Positions 16,177-25,289 are shown, counted from the stretch's first letter. The stretch is 64,000 nt of DNA from Oscillospiraceae bacterium (GCA_022846095.1 AP025583.1:3249279-3313278); one strand, 5' to 3'. Numbers and translations are program-made. The notes: generated from the sequence alone by a model not told the origin.

Positions 16177-17586
16177 ATGGAAGTAAATTATGGTATTTTA
16201 TCGTTGGCCCCCGCCGTCATCGCGCTGGTCCTGGCCTTTGCCACAAGGAATGCCCTGTTCTCCATCCTGATGGGCGTGCTGGTCGGCGTGGTCATCACCG
16301 GGCAGAACCCCGTCAACGGCTTGACCGGCATTATGAAAACCGCCCTGGGCAACGCGGACTTTATCTGGGTGCTGGGCATTGAGGTCTTTATCGGCATCCT
16401 TGTGGCCCTGTTCCAGAAGTCGGGCGCCATACAGGCGTTCGCCGGCTGGATAGGGCGGTTCCATCTGAAAGCACGCGGCGCCCAGGCCGTCTCCTTCCTT
16501 CTGGGCGTGTTCATCTTCTTCAGCGACTACTTCAGCCCCCTGTACGTCGGCACCGTCATGCGCGGCATCACCGACAAGGCCAAGGTCTCCCGCGAGAAGC
16601 TGGCCTACATCTGCGACTGCACCTCCGCCCCCATCTGCACGATGATCCCCTTCTCCTCCTGGGGCATCTACATGGCCGGCCTGCTGATCGGCCTGGGCGC
16701 CTTCACCACGGAGCAGATGGCCTCCGACGCCGTCATCCGCATGGTGCCCTTTAACTTCTACGGCATCTTCTCCATCCTGATGGTGGGCCTTATCTCCTTC
16801 GGCATCATCCCCGATTTCGGCCCCATGCGCAAGGCCGAGCGCCGCGCCCGCGAGGAGGGCAAGCCCATCAGCGACAACGCCCGCCCCCTGCTGAGCGACG
16901 AGCTGGAGAAGATCAAGCCCAACGAGGGTGTGAAGCCCAACCTGTTCCTGAACTTCTTTATGCCCGCCCTCATCATCATCGGCGTGACCCTGGGCACCTA
17001 CATCTTCACCGGCAGCGCCCAGACCCTGGAGGCCTTTGTGTGGGCCGTGTTCTACCAGTTTATCGTCATGCTGATCCAGCGCATGGGCAAGCTGCATGAG
17101 CTCATCGACGTGGCCGTCGAGGGCATCAAGAGCGTCATGAGCGCCATCCTGATCCTGGCTCTGGCCTACTGCATCAACTCCATCAGCGGCCAGCTGGGCA
17201 CCGCCAACTTCGTCATCTCCGCCACCAGCAGCTGGATGACCCCCACCATCCTCATGGTCATGACCTTCCTGCTGTGCGCCTTCATCTCCTTCTTCACCGG
17301 CTCCTCCTGGGGCACCTACGCCATCATGACCCCCATCTGCGTGCCCCTGGCCTTCAACGTCACCGGCGGCGCCATCACCCCCGTGGTCTACGCCACCATC
17401 GCGGCGATCATGGGCGGCGGCTGCTTCGGCGACCACTGCTCCCCCCTGTCCGACACCACCATTCTCTCCTCCCTGGCCTCCGGCTCGGACCACGTGGATC
17501 ACGTCAAGACCCAGCTGTTCTACGCGATGACTGCGGCAATTCTCTCCGCAATCTGCTTCCTCATCGTGGGCCTCGTGCTCGAATAA
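16177..17586 (+). CDS. nhaC: Na+/H+ antiporter NhaC family membrane protein
   Basis: 469 residues from ATG 16177 (AGAGGGG site; an earlier ATG at 16147 lacks one). About 11-12 hydrophobic helices, with the NhaC-family region SSWGTYAIMTPICVPLAF and GGGCFGDHCSPLSDTTILSS near the C-terminus, where charged residues within the membrane carry ions. Members exchange Na+ for H+, and some import amino acids or organic acids. Amino-acid fermenters of the Stickland type depend on Na+ gradients, and control by the same sigma-54/palindrome system ties it to the reductase module. It could instead be the importer of the reductase substrate. Confidence 0.85.
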   Translation: MEVNYGILSLAPAVIALVLAFATRNALFSILMGVLVGVVITGQNPVNGLTGIMKTALGNADFIWVLGIEVFIGILVALFQKSGAIQAFAGWIGRFHLKARGAQAVSFLLGVFIFFSDYFSPLYVGTVMRGITDKAKVSREKLAYICDCTSAPICTMIPFSSWGIYMAGLLIGLGAFTTEQMASDAVIRMVPFNFYGIFSILMVGLISFGIIPDFGPMRKAERRAREEGKPISDNARPLLSDELEKIKPNEGVKPNLFLNFFMPALIIIGVTLGTYIFTGSAQTLEAFVWAVFYQFIVMLIQRMGKLHELIDVAVEGIKSVMSAILILALAYCINSISGQLGTANFVISATSSWMTPTILMVMTFLLCAFISFFTGSSWGTYAIMTPICVPLAFNVTGGAITPVVYATIAAIMGGGCFGDHCSPLSDTTILSSLASGSDHVDHVKTQLFYAMTAAILSAICFLIVGLVLE

Positions 17587-17594
17587 CCGTCCCT

Positions 17595-17634
17595 CATGGC
17601 CCGGGGGTCCTCCGGGCCCCCGGGCCATGCTTTT
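17595..17634 (+). terminator. Terminator after nhaC
   Basis: CATGGCCCGGGGG (17595-17607) and CCCCCGGGCCATG (17617-17629) form a 13-bp stem followed by CTTTTA. It separates nhaC from the dehydrogenase gene but may be leaky, since I see no obvious new promoter in the 40 bp that follow. Confidence 0.75.
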
Positions 17635-17675
17635 ACCGACCGCTGAACACTCTCATTTTTTAGGAGGAATCTGTC

Positions 17676-18794
17676 ATGGTTATTGGCGTCCCCAAGGAAA
17701 TCAAGCCCAACGAATACCGGGTCGCGGCGGTCCCCACCGCCGTGCAGGAGCTGACCCGCCGCGGCCATCAGGTGTACGTGGAGCACGACGCCGGCAAGGG
17801 CTCCGGCTTTTCCGACGCGGAGTACGAGCGCTCCGGGGCGGTCATCGCCGACGTGGACACCGTCTACGGCAAGGCCGACCTGATCTACAAGGTCAAGGAG
17901 GTTTTCCCCGAGGAGTACAAGTATATGAAGGCGGACAAAATCCTCTTCACCTACATCCACTCCAACGCCCACCTGGACCAGACCGAGGCCCTGCTCAAGA
18001 GCGGCATCACCTCCATCGCCTATGAGGACGTGACCGATAAGGACGGCAAATTCCCCCTCCTCAAGCCCATGAGCGAGCTGGCCGGCAAGGGCGGCTTCCT
18101 GGCGGCCCTGCACTTCTGCCAGGCCGTCCACGGCGGCAAGGGCCTGCTGCTGGCCAATGTCTGCGGCGCCCAGGCGCCCGTGGTCACCATCATCGGCTGC
18201 GGCAACAGCGGCATGGGCGCGGCCGAGCTGGCCGCCGCCTTCGGCAACGAGGTGCGGATGCTGGACGTGTCCATCGAGTCCATGGAGGCCGCCAAGGCCA
18301 AGCTGCCCGGCAACGTGTCCTTCCTGTTCTCCAACCGGGCCAACCTGGTGAAGTGCCTCAAGGAGAGCGACGTGCTGATCAACTGCATCCTCTGGCCCAA
18401 GACCCGCAAGGACCACCTGGTGGGCCGCGAGGATCTCAAGCTGATGAAGCCGGGCGCCATGATCGTGGATGTGGCCTGCGACGACGCGGGCGCCATCGAG
18501 ACCTGCCGCTCCACCACCCACGACGACCCCATCTACCAGGAGGAGGGGATCACCCACTACTGCGTGGACAACATCCCCTCCGGCTTCTCCAACACCGCCT
18601 CCACCACCCTGTGCAACGCCACCCTGCCCTTCGTGCTGGCCATTGCAGGCAAGGGCGTGAAGCAGGCCCTGAAGGACGACGCCTATCTCCGCCGCGGCCT
18701 GACCACCTACGAGGGCAAGCTCACCCTGGAGGAGACCGCCCAGAAGCACGGCCTGCCCTTCACCTCCCCCGACGAGATCGTCAAAGCGTTTTAA
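17676..18794 (+). CDS. ald: Alanine dehydrogenase family protein (divergent)
   Basis: 372 residues with the alanine dehydrogenase / transhydrogenase-like fold: the N-terminal VIGVPKEIKPNEYRVA, the lysine in YKVKE, the catalytic-type His in FTYIHSNAH, a Rossmann motif IIGCGNSGMGAAE, and the Asp in VDVACDDAG. Compared with typical enzymes the substrate loop FCVANMPGAVP-type motif is HYCVDNIPSGFSN here, and the HLAA motif is HSNA, so the substrate may not be alanine. The standard reaction is L-alanine + NAD+ to pyruvate, ammonium and NADH, which would supply the reducing power that Grd-type reductases consume (oxidative half of a Stickland pair). Start ATG 17676, AGGAGG site. Confidence 0.8.
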   Translation: MVIGVPKEIKPNEYRVAAVPTAVQELTRRGHQVYVEHDAGKGSGFSDAEYERSGAVIADVDTVYGKADLIYKVKEVFPEEYKYMKADKILFTYIHSNAHLDQTEALLKSGITSIAYEDVTDKDGKFPLLKPMSELAGKGGFLAALHFCQAVHGGKGLLLANVCGAQAPVVTIIGCGNSGMGAAELAAAFGNEVRMLDVSIESMEAAKAKLPGNVSFLFSNRANLVKCLKESDVLINCILWPKTRKDHLVGREDLKLMKPGAMIVDVACDDAGAIETCRSTTHDDPIYQEEGITHYCVDNIPSGFSNTASTTLCNATLPFVLAIAGKGVKQALKDDAYLRRGLTTYEGKLTLEETAQKHGLPFTSPDEIVKAF

Positions 18795-18848
18795 GGTTTC
18801 GCAAGAACCCTCCCTCCCCCCTTCCCATGCCGTCCCCAAGCGGCGAAA

Positions 18849-18884
18849 AGCGAGCCCCCGCCAATCGGCGTGGGCTCGCTTTTT
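18849..18884 (+). terminator. Terminator after ald
   Basis: AGCGAGCCC (18849-18857) and GGGCTCGCT (18872-18880) with an inner CGCCAATCGGCG stem, followed by TTTTTAT: a standard intrinsic terminator. Confidence 0.88.
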
Positions 18885-18911
18885 ATGCTTTATTGAAGGC
18901 TATCCAGATAC

Positions 18912-18925
18912 GACAATTTTTTGTC
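18912..18925. promoter_or_regulatory. Upstream activator site 1 of the yfcC promoter
   Basis: GACAATTTTTTGTC, the GACA-N6-TGTC palindrome, 106 bp before the -24 element and 20 bp (two turns) from the second copy. Confidence 0.7.
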
Positions 18926-18931
18926 TTTTTC

Positions 18932-18945
18932 GACAGTATTTTGTC
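18932..18945. promoter_or_regulatory. Upstream activator site 2 of the yfcC promoter
   Basis: GACAGTATTTTGTC, same palindrome, 86 bp before the -24 element. Confidence 0.7.
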
Positions 18946-19030
18946 GCAGTAATGCCTAGATTTTAGGCGACTATTCGCCTTTCGTCTGTACAGTTCGTAC
19001 AATTCCTTGAAAATCGACGCTTTTCGACTT

Positions 19031-19046
19031 TGGTATGCCGCTTGCA
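19031..19046 (+). promoter_or_regulatory. Sigma-54 (-24/-12) promoter of yfcC-M20 genes
   Basis: TGGTATGCCGCTTGCA keeps the essential GG and GC dinucleotides at -24 and -12 with correct spacing, 77 bp before the transporter start. Confidence 0.85.
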
Positions 19047-19122
19047 TTTTACTTTCATGAAATGGGCGCCGAGAGAGAGGGCGCCTCCTCAACTCAGAGG
19101 GAACGAAAGGAGAAGTACGAAC

Positions 19123-20526
19123 ATGGAAGAGAAGAAAAAACGCCTCAAGCTGCCCCACCCCTACGTTTTGATTTTCCTGCTCATTGTCCTGTGCACGATC
19201 CTGACCTACGTGGTACCCGCCGGCACCTACGACCGCTATGTGGACGAGGCCACCGGCCAGACCCTCATCGACCCGGACACCTTCCACTACGTGGACCAGA
19301 CCCCCGTCTCCCCCTTCGGCATGGTCCAGGCCATCCCCACCGGCATGACCGAGGTGGGCTGGATCATTTTCCTGGTCTTCATCATCGGCGGCTCCTTCGG
19401 CATCATCAACGCCACCGGCGCCATCGACGCGGGCCTGGGCGCCTCCATCAAGTTCATGAAGGGCAAGGACAAGATCCTCATCGTGGGCCTGATGGCCATC
19501 TTCTCCCTGGGCGGCGCCACCTTCGGGCTGGCGGAATCGACGCTGATCTTCATCCCCATCGGCGTCATGCTGGCCCGGGCGCTGGGCTACGACGCCATCG
19601 TGGGCATGTCCATCGTCTCCATCGGCGCGGTCTGCGGCTTCGCGGGCGGCTGGATGAACGTCTTTACGGTGGGCGTGGCCCAGGGCATCGCGGGCCTGCC
19701 CCTCTTCTCCGGCATGGGCTACCGCATCTTCGCCCACGTGGTGGTGCTGATCATCGCCTGCGCCTATGTGCTGCGCTATACCGCCAAGCTGCGCCGCGAC
19801 CCCTCCTCCAGCGTGGTCATCGAGCTGGAGCGCCAAGCCGCCGCCCAGGCGGCCGAGACCGAGGGCGGCGAAATTCCCGAATTCACCCTGCGCCGCAAGC
19901 TGGTGCTGGTCGTGGTGCTCATCGGCTTCATCACCCTGGTCTACGGCATCACCCACGGCTGGAGCACCGGCACCCAGATCAGCTCCCTCTTCCTGGTGAT
20001 GGGCGTAATTTGCGGCTTTGTGGGCGGGCTCAACTCCACCAAAATCGCCGAGGCCTTTGTCAACGGGGCCAAGGGCCTGTGCTTCGGCGCGCTGCTGGTG
20101 GGCCTGTGCCGGGCCATGGTGGTCATCCTCACCAACGGCCAGATCATCGACACCATCCTCCACGCCATGGCCTCCTCCCTCCAGGGCCTGCCCAGCATCC
20201 TGGCCGCCGGCCTGATGGTGCCCGTGCAGCTCATCATCAACTTCTTCGTCAACTCCGGCAGCGGCCAGGCCGCCGCCACCATGCCCATCATGGCCCCCCT
20301 GGCCGACCTGCTGGGCGTCTCCCGCCAGACGGCGGTGCTGGCCTACCAGTACGGCGACGGCCTGTCCAACTGCCTGTGGCCCACCTCCGGCATCCTGATG
20401 GCCGGGCTGAGCATCCCCGGCATCCCCTACGACAAGTGGTTCAAGTGGGTCTGGAAGCTGATGCTGCTGATGTACGTGGCCGTCACCGCGCTGGTCATGG
20501 TCAGCGTGGCCATCGGCTACCAATAG
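19123..20526 (+). CDS. YfcC-family transporter (C4-dicarboxylate/basic amino acid carrier superfamily)
   Basis: 467 residues from ATG 19123 (GAAAGGAG site). It begins with a short basic tail and a first helix YVLIFLLIVLCTILTYVVPAG, typical of YfcC proteins, and has about 12 hydrophobic segments in two halves, with a soluble loop around residues 230-260. YfcC belongs to the DcuC/ArcD-like family, whose members move dicarboxylates, amino acids or small peptides. Sigma-54 control and the next gene, an M20 amidohydrolase 16 bp downstream, suggest uptake of an N-acylated amino acid or dipeptide that is then hydrolysed. The substrate is inference. Confidence 0.85.
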   Translation: MEEKKKRLKLPHPYVLIFLLIVLCTILTYVVPAGTYDRYVDEATGQTLIDPDTFHYVDQTPVSPFGMVQAIPTGMTEVGWIIFLVFIIGGSFGIINATGAIDAGLGASIKFMKGKDKILIVGLMAIFSLGGATFGLAESTLIFIPIGVMLARALGYDAIVGMSIVSIGAVCGFAGGWMNVFTVGVAQGIAGLPLFSGMGYRIFAHVVVLIIACAYVLRYTAKLRRDPSSSVVIELERQAAAQAAETEGGEIPEFTLRRKLVLVVVLIGFITLVYGITHGWSTGTQISSLFLVMGVICGFVGGLNSTKIAEAFVNGAKGLCFGALLVGLCRAMVVILTNGQIIDTILHAMASSLQGLPSILAAGLMVPVQLIINFFVNSGSGQAAATMPIMAPLADLLGVSRQTAVLAYQYGDGLSNCLWPTSGILMAGLSIPGIPYDKWFKWVWKLMLLMYVAVTALVMVSVAIGYQ

Positions 20527-20542
20527 CGGGAAAGGAGCGCCT

Positions 20543-21733
20543 ATGCTGGACGTAAAACAGGAGGCCATGGCCCTCCAGCCGGAGCTGGTCCGCTGGAGGC
20601 GAGAGCTGCACCGCATCCCGGAGGTGCACACCGATTTGAAGCAGACCAGCGCCTATATCTGCGGCGTGCTGGAGGAGCTGGGCCTGGAATACCGGGTCTT
20701 TTCCAATCTCAGCGTCAAGACGGTCCTGCGCGGCGCCGGGGACGGCCCCGTGCTGGGCCTGCGGGCCGACATGGACGGCCTGCCCGTGGCGGAGGAGACC
20801 GGCCTCCCCTTCGCCTCGGAGAACGGCAGCATGCACGCCTGCGGGCACGACGCCCACGCCGCCATGCTCCTGGGGGTGGTCAAGGTCCTCTCCCAGCACC
20901 GGGATGCCTTCCGCGGCAGCGTGGTCTGCCTTTTCCAGAGCGCGGAGGAGACCACCGGCGGGGCCAGGGACATCATCGCGGAGGGCTGTCTGGAGGACCC
21001 CCACGTGGACCGCTTCTTCAGCCTGCACATCGGCTCCCTCTTCCCCGGCGTGGAGACCGGGCAGTTCGGGGTGCGCAAGGGGCCCATGATGGCCTCCGTC
21101 GACTCCTACTACGTGAAGGTCCACGGCGTGGGCGGCCACGGCGCCCGGCCCCACGAGTGCGTGGACCCCATCGTCGTCATGGCGGAGATGATAACCGCCC
21201 TCCAGACGCTGGTGAGCCGGGAAATAAACCCCGTCCACGGCGCGGTGGTGACCGTGGGCCTTATTAAGGCGGGCACCATCGTCAACGTCATCCCCAGCGA
21301 GGGCGAGTTCGCCGGCACCATCCGCACCCTGGACCCGGCGGACCGGGCCCACATCACAAGCCGCATGAAGGAGCTGATCCCCCGGATCGCCCAGGCCAAC
21401 CGGGCCACGGCGGAGGTCGAGGTGCTCAGCTACTACCCGCCCACGGTGAACGACGGCGCGGCCACCGACTTCCTGGCCGCCTGCGCGGCCAAGGTGCTGG
21501 GCCCCGGCCGGGTGGTGGAGATCCCGGAGCCCTCCACCGGCACGGAGGACGTGGCCTACTACCTGGAGGCCGTCCCCGGCTCCTTCGGTGTGCTGGGCTC
21601 CTGGAAGGCCCACTCCGACGGGGTGTGCTATCCCCACCACAACTCCAAATTTCTGCTGGACGAGTCGGTCTTTTGGATGGGGAGCGCCGTGTTCCTCCAG
21701 TGCGCGCTGGACTTCTGCGGCTCCAATCCCTGA
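20543..21733 (+). CDS. M20 family amidohydrolase/peptidase (hippurate hydrolase / N-acyl amino acid amidohydrolase type)
   Basis: 396 residues of the M20D group. The di-metal ligands are seen in LGLRADMDGLP, MHACGHDAHAAMLLG, QSAEETTGG and the His of SLHIGS; the dimerisation domain follows with VHGVGGHGARPHECVDP. These cytoplasmic enzymes remove acyl or aminoacyl groups from amino acids (hippurate, N-acetyl and some N-carbamoyl compounds). It is co-transcribed with the YfcC transporter, so it probably releases the amino acid that the reductase or alanine-dehydrogenase-like enzyme uses. Start ATG 20543, AAAGGAG site. It converges on rplQ across a shared terminator. Confidence 0.87.
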   Translation: MLDVKQEAMALQPELVRWRRELHRIPEVHTDLKQTSAYICGVLEELGLEYRVFSNLSVKTVLRGAGDGPVLGLRADMDGLPVAEETGLPFASENGSMHACGHDAHAAMLLGVVKVLSQHRDAFRGSVVCLFQSAEETTGGARDIIAEGCLEDPHVDRFFSLHIGSLFPGVETGQFGVRKGPMMASVDSYYVKVHGVGGHGARPHECVDPIVVMAEMITALQTLVSREINPVHGAVVTVGLIKAGTIVNVIPSEGEFAGTIRTLDPADRAHITSRMKELIPRIAQANRATAEVEVLSYYPPTVNDGAATDFLAACAAKVLGPGRVVEIPEPSTGTEDVAYYLEAVPGSFGVLGSWKAHSDGVCYPHHNSKFLLDESVFWMGSAVFLQCALDFCGSNP

Positions 21734-21744
21734 TTCCGGGCATC

Positions 21745-21777
21745 AAAAAAGCCCCTGCCTGCGGCAGGGGCTTTTTT
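21745..21777. terminator. Bidirectional terminator between M20 gene and rplQ
   Basis: AAAAAAGCCCCTGCC-TGC-GGCAGGGGCTTTTTT: a 9-bp GC stem flanked by A6 and T6, so it works for both the plus-strand M20 gene and the end of the minus-strand ribosomal operon. Confidence 0.93.
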
Positions 21778-21784
21778 ACGGTCT

Positions 21785-22126
21785 TTACACCAGCTGGACG
21801 ATGGCCATCTCAGCGGCGTCGCCGCGGCGGGGCCCGATGCGGACCACACGGGTGTAGCCGCCGTCACGGGTGGAGTACTTGGGGCCAATCTCGTCAAAGA
21901 GCTTCTTGGCCACGTCCTCCTTGGTGAGGAAGCTCAGGGCCTGGCGGTAAGCGGCCAGGTTGGACTTCTTCGCCAGGGTGATCATCTTCTCGGCCAGGGG
22001 GGCAACCTCCTTGGCGCGGGTGACGGTGGTCTTAATCTGGCCGTTCTCCAGCAGGTAGGTGGTCATGGCGCGCAGCATGGCCATGCGCTGGTCGGTCGGC
22101 TTGCCGAGCTTACGGTGACTGGGCAT
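21785..22126 (-). CDS. rplQ: 50S ribosomal protein L17
   Basis: 113 residues from [21 protein letters not shown], the invariant L17 start; longer in-frame extension upstream is not coding. L17 sits near the exit tunnel of the large subunit. The C-terminal [22 protein letters not shown] is standard. Last gene of the operon, 170 bp after rpoA, as in most bacteria. Confidence 0.97.
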   Translation of the reverse strand: MPSHRKLGKPTDQRMAMLRAMTTYLLENGQIKTTVTRAKEVAPLAEKMITLAKKSNLAAYRQALSFLTKEDVAKKLFDEIGPKYSTRDGGYTRVVRIGPRRGDAAEMAIVQLV

Positions 22127-22296
22127 GTGATACACTCCTATCAGGATTTCAACCCTGGAAATCCCGTGATAAATTCGTCCCAAAGGCCGTACCGGCCTCC
22201 CCGGAGAGCGCCTGGGCGCGGGCCTTACGGAAAGCCCGCGGCCGGACGGGGGCGTTACGTGCCGCCCGGCCGCCCTCCGGTATCTTATATCTCTGT

Positions 22297-23244
22297 TTAG
22301 TTCTCGTCGCTGGCCAGGGACAGGCCCATCATAGCCAGCTTGTTGATGACCTCTTCCAGGGACTTGCGGCCCAGGTTGCGCACCTTCATCATCTCGTCCT
22401 CGGTCTTGGAGATCAAGTCCTCGACGGTGTTGATATTGGCGCGCTTGAGGCAGTTGAAGGAGCGAACGGAGAGGTCCAGCTCCTCGATGGTCAGCTCCAG
22501 CACCTTATCCCGCTGCGCCTCGGCCTTCTCCACCACCGTGGACTTGTTGCCCATGGTCTCGGAGAGATCGGTGAAGAGGACGAAGTGGTCGCAGAGGATG
22601 CGGGCACCCAGGCTGACAGCGTCCCTGGCGGTGATGGTCCCGTTGGTCCAGACCTCCAGAGTCAGCTTGTCGAAGTCGGTGAGGTCGCGTACGCGGGTAT
22701 TCTCCACCGTATAGTTGACCTTCCGCACCGGGGTGTAGACGGAATCCACCGGAATGAGCCCGATGATGGTCTGCGCGGGCTTGTTCCGGTCGGCGGTGAC
22801 GTAACCGCGGCCGTGGGAGAGGGTCAGCTCCATATTCAGGCTGGCGTCGGGGCCCAGCGTGGCGATGTGCAGGTCGGGGTTGAGGATGTCCACCTCGCCG
22901 TCGGCCTTGATGTCGCCCGCCGTGACCTCGCACTCCCCGTTGGCCTCGATATAGACGGTTTTCACGCCCTCGCAGTGGAGCTTCGCGATGATGCTCTTCA
23001 CATTGAGAACAATCTCCGTCACATCCTCCTTGACACCGGGAATGGTGCTGAACTCATGCTGCACCCCGGCGATCTTGATGGACGTGACCGCCGTTCCGGG
23101 CAGGGACGAGAGCAGGATGCGGCGCAGGGAGTTGCCCAGCGTGGTGCCGTATCCGCGCTCCAGCGGCTCGACCACGTATTTGCCGTAGGAGCCGTCGCCC
23201 GGATTCTCTACACATTCGATGCGCGGCTTCTCGATTTCTACCAT
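22297..23244 (-). CDS. rpoA: RNA polymerase alpha subunit
   Basis: 315 residues. The N-terminal dimerisation domain ([21 protein letters not shown] at about 29-49) is followed by the C-terminal helix-hairpin-helix domain ([33 protein letters not shown]) that contacts UP elements and activators. Full family length. Lies between rpsD and rplQ in the conserved alpha-operon order. Confidence 0.98.
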   Translation of the reverse strand: MVEIEKPRIECVENPGDGSYGKYVVEPLERGYGTTLGNSLRRILLSSLPGTAVTSIKIAGVQHEFSTIPGVKEDVTEIVLNVKSIIAKLHCEGVKTVYIEANGECEVTAGDIKADGEVDILNPDLHIATLGPDASLNMELTLSHGRGYVTADRNKPAQTIIGLIPVDSVYTPVRKVNYTVENTRVRDLTDFDKLTLEVWTNGTITARDAVSLGARILCDHFVLFTDLSETMGNKSTVVEKAEAQRDKVLELTIEELDLSVRSFNCLKRANINTVEDLISKTEDEMMKVRNLGRKSLEEVINKLAMMGLSLASDEN

Positions 23245-23330
23245 GTGTTACCCTCCTTTTCGCGACGCCGGACCGGGCAGGTCCGGCGCCTGGTTATGCA
23301 GCTCACCAATAATCGAGGGTACGTTCTGTA

Positions 23331-23960
23331 TTACTTGGAGTACAGCTCGACGATCAGGTGCTCCTCGATGGGCAGGTCGATGTCCTCGCGCGCGGGCGCG
23401 GCGACAACCTTGGCCACGAGGTTGGTCCGGTCGAAATCCAGCCACTTGGGCGCGGGACGGGAGCCGTTGGCCTCCAGGGAGGCCTTGAACTTGTCCAGGC
23501 TGCGGCTTTTCTCTTTCAGAGTGATGATCTCGCCGGGCTTCACCAGGTAAGAGGGGATGTCCACACGGTGGCCGTCCACGGTGAAGTGGCCGTGGCGGAC
23601 GAGCTGGCGGGCCTCGGGGCGGCTCATGGCGAAGCCCAGGCGGTACACCACGTTGTCCAGGCGGGACTCCAGGATGGACAGCAGGTTCTCGCCGGTCACG
23701 CCCTTGCGGGAGGCGGCCATCTCGTAGTACTTGTGGAACTGGCTCTCCAGCACGCCGTAGTAGCGGCGGGCCTTCTGCTTCTCACGCAGCTGCATGCCGT
23801 ACTCGGACTGCTTCTTGTTGCGGCCCTGGCCGTGCATGCCGGGGGCAAAGGGACGGCGCTCGATGGCGCACTTGTCGGTGTAGCAGCGGTCGCCCTTCAG
23901 GAAGAGCTTCTGGCCCTCTCTGCGGCACTGGCGGCACACCGCGTCGGTATATCTAGCCAT
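23331..23960 (-). CDS. rpsD: 30S ribosomal protein S4
   Basis: 209 residues beginning [16 protein letters not shown]. Zinc-type N-terminus with Cys pairs CRQC and CYTDKC (C+ form), then the S4 RNA-binding fold around [27 protein letters not shown]4 nucleates small-subunit assembly and represses its own operon in many bacteria. 19 bp after rpsK. Confidence 0.98.
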   Translation of the reverse strand: MARYTDAVCRQCRREGQKLFLKGDRCYTDKCAIERRPFAPGMHGQGRNKKQSEYGMQLREKQKARRYYGVLESQFHKYYEMAASRKGVTGENLLSILESRLDNVVYRLGFAMSRPEARQLVRHGHFTVDGHRVDIPSYLVKPGEIITLKEKSRSLDKFKASLEANGSRPAPKWLDFDRTNLVAKVVAAPAREDIDLPIEEHLIVELYSK

Positions 23961-23979
23961 AAATTAGTTCCTCCTTCTA

Positions 23980-24381
23980 TTACACGCGGCGGCGCTTGGG
24001 CGGACGGCAGCCGTTGTGGGGGACGGGGGTCACGTCCTTGATCATGGTGACCTCCAGGCCCACGGCCTGCAGCGCGCGGATGGCGGCCTCACGGCCGGCG
24101 CCGGGGCCCTTCACAAAGACCTCGACGATCTTCAGCCCGTGCTCCATGGCGGCCTTGGCGGCGGTCTCGGCGGCGGTCTGCGCGGCGAAGGGGGTGGACT
24201 TGCGGGAACCGCGGAAGCCCAGGCCGCCGGAGGAGGCCCAGGACAGGGCGTTGCCCTGCGCGTCGGTCACGGTGACCATGGTGTTGTTGAAGGAGGAGCG
24301 GATATGCACCTGGCCCTTCTCGATGTTCTTTTTCTCGCGGCGCTTACGCACCACTTTCTTGCCTTTCGTGGCATTAGCCAT
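23980..24381 (-). CDS. rpsK: 30S ribosomal protein S11
   Basis: 133 residues. The basic N-terminus is followed by [23 protein letters not shown] and ends [18 protein letters not shown], the invariant C-terminus of S11 in the platform of the small subunit. 16 bp after rpsM. Confidence 0.98.
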   Translation of the reverse strand: MANATKGKKVVRKRREKKNIEKGQVHIRSSFNNTMVTVTDAQGNALSWASSGGLGFRGSRKSTPFAAQTAAETAAKAAMEHGLKIVEVFVKGPGAGREAAIRALQAVGLEVTMIKDVTPVPHNGCRPPKRRRV

Positions 24382-24397
24382 AGTGTAATTCCCTCCC

Positions 24398-24766
24398 TTA
24401 CTTCTTCTTGTTGGCGACCGTGCGCTTCGGGCCCTTGCGGGTGCGGGCGTTGGTCTTGCTGCGCTGCCCGCGCACGGGCAGGCCGCGGCGGTGGCGGATG
24501 CCGCGGTAGCAGCCGATCTCGGTCAGCCGCTTGATGTCCATCGCCACGTCGCGGCGCAGGTCACCCTCCACGGTGAAGTTCTTGGCGATGCACTCGCGCA
24601 GGGCGGCCTCGTCGGCGTCGGTCAGGTCCTTCACGCGGGTGTCGGGGCTAATCCCGGTCTCGGTCAGGATCTTGTTGGCGCTGGTGCGCCCGATGCCGTA
24701 AATATAGGTCAGGCCGATCTCGATTCTTTTCTCCTTCGGCAGGTCAATGCCGGCAATACGTGCCAT
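24398..24766 (-). CDS. rpsM: 30S ribosomal protein S13
   Basis: 122 residues, [26 protein letters not shown] at the start and [21 protein letters not shown] near the end, both diagnostic. S13 lies in the head of the 30S and contacts P-site tRNA and the large subunit. Complete. Confidence 0.98.
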   Translation of the reverse strand: MARIAGIDLPKEKRIEIGLTYIYGIGRTSANKILTETGISPDTRVKDLTDADEAALRECIAKNFTVEGDLRRDVAMDIKRLTEIGCYRGIRHRRGLPVRGQRSKTNARTRKGPKRTVANKKK

Positions 24767-24783
24767 ATATCTCAGCGCCTCCT

Positions 24784-24897
24784 TTAACCTTGTCTCTGTT
24801 TATGCTTGGGGTTCTCGCAAATTACCATGACTTTGCCCTTGCGCTTGATGATCTTGCACTTCTCGCACATGGGCTTCACGGACGGTCTAACTTTCAT
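24784..24897 (-). CDS. rpmJ: 50S ribosomal protein L36
   Basis: 37 residues, [20 protein letters not shown] at the start, with the zinc ligands Cys11, Cys14, Cys27 and His32 all present (C+ form). Found by reading the minus strand between infA and rpsM. Site GGAGG precedes the ATG at 24897. Order infA-rpmJ-rpsM is the Firmicutes norm. Confidence 0.96.
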   Translation of the reverse strand: MKVRPSVKPMCEKCKIIKRKGKVMVICENPKHKQRQG

Positions 24898-25066
24898 GTT
24901 TGTAACCTCCTGTAGCCTGATGGCCCCGGCGGCGGTAGGGGCAAGGCCCCGCTTCCGTCGGTCGTTTGGGCGCGCGGAATTGCGCGTCCCGTGGTTGCTG
25001 TCACGCTGCGGCGGCGGCGAGACGCGGTTCTAAGCCCGCTGCTCCGCACGCCTCCGCGCTTCTGTC

Positions 25067-25285
25067 CTACTTACTGCGCCAGGTGATGCGTCCCCGGGTC
25101 ACATCATAGGGGGACATCTGGATCGTCACCTTGTCGCCGGGGAGGATGCGGATGAAGTTCATCCGCAGCTTGCCGGAGATGTGCGCCAGAATGATGTGGC
25201 CGTTTCCGATGTCCACATGGAATGTGGTGTTGGGAAGGGACTCAACCACGACGCCCTCCACTTCGATCATGTCGTCCTTTGCCAA
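25067..25285 (-). CDS. infA: Translation initiation factor IF-1
   Basis: 72 residues, a single S1/OB fold ([19 protein letters not shown] ... GRITWRSK) with full family length. Binds the A site of the 30S during initiation. The start is 4 bp after the KOW-domain gene. The 170 bp to rpmJ hold a GC-rich sequence that partly resembles the rpsJ leader. Confidence 0.98.
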   Translation of the reverse strand: MAKDDMIEVEGVVVESLPNTTFHVDIGNGHIILAHISGKLRMNFIRILPGDKVTIQMSPYDVTRGRITWRSK

Positions 25286-25289
25286 AGCG

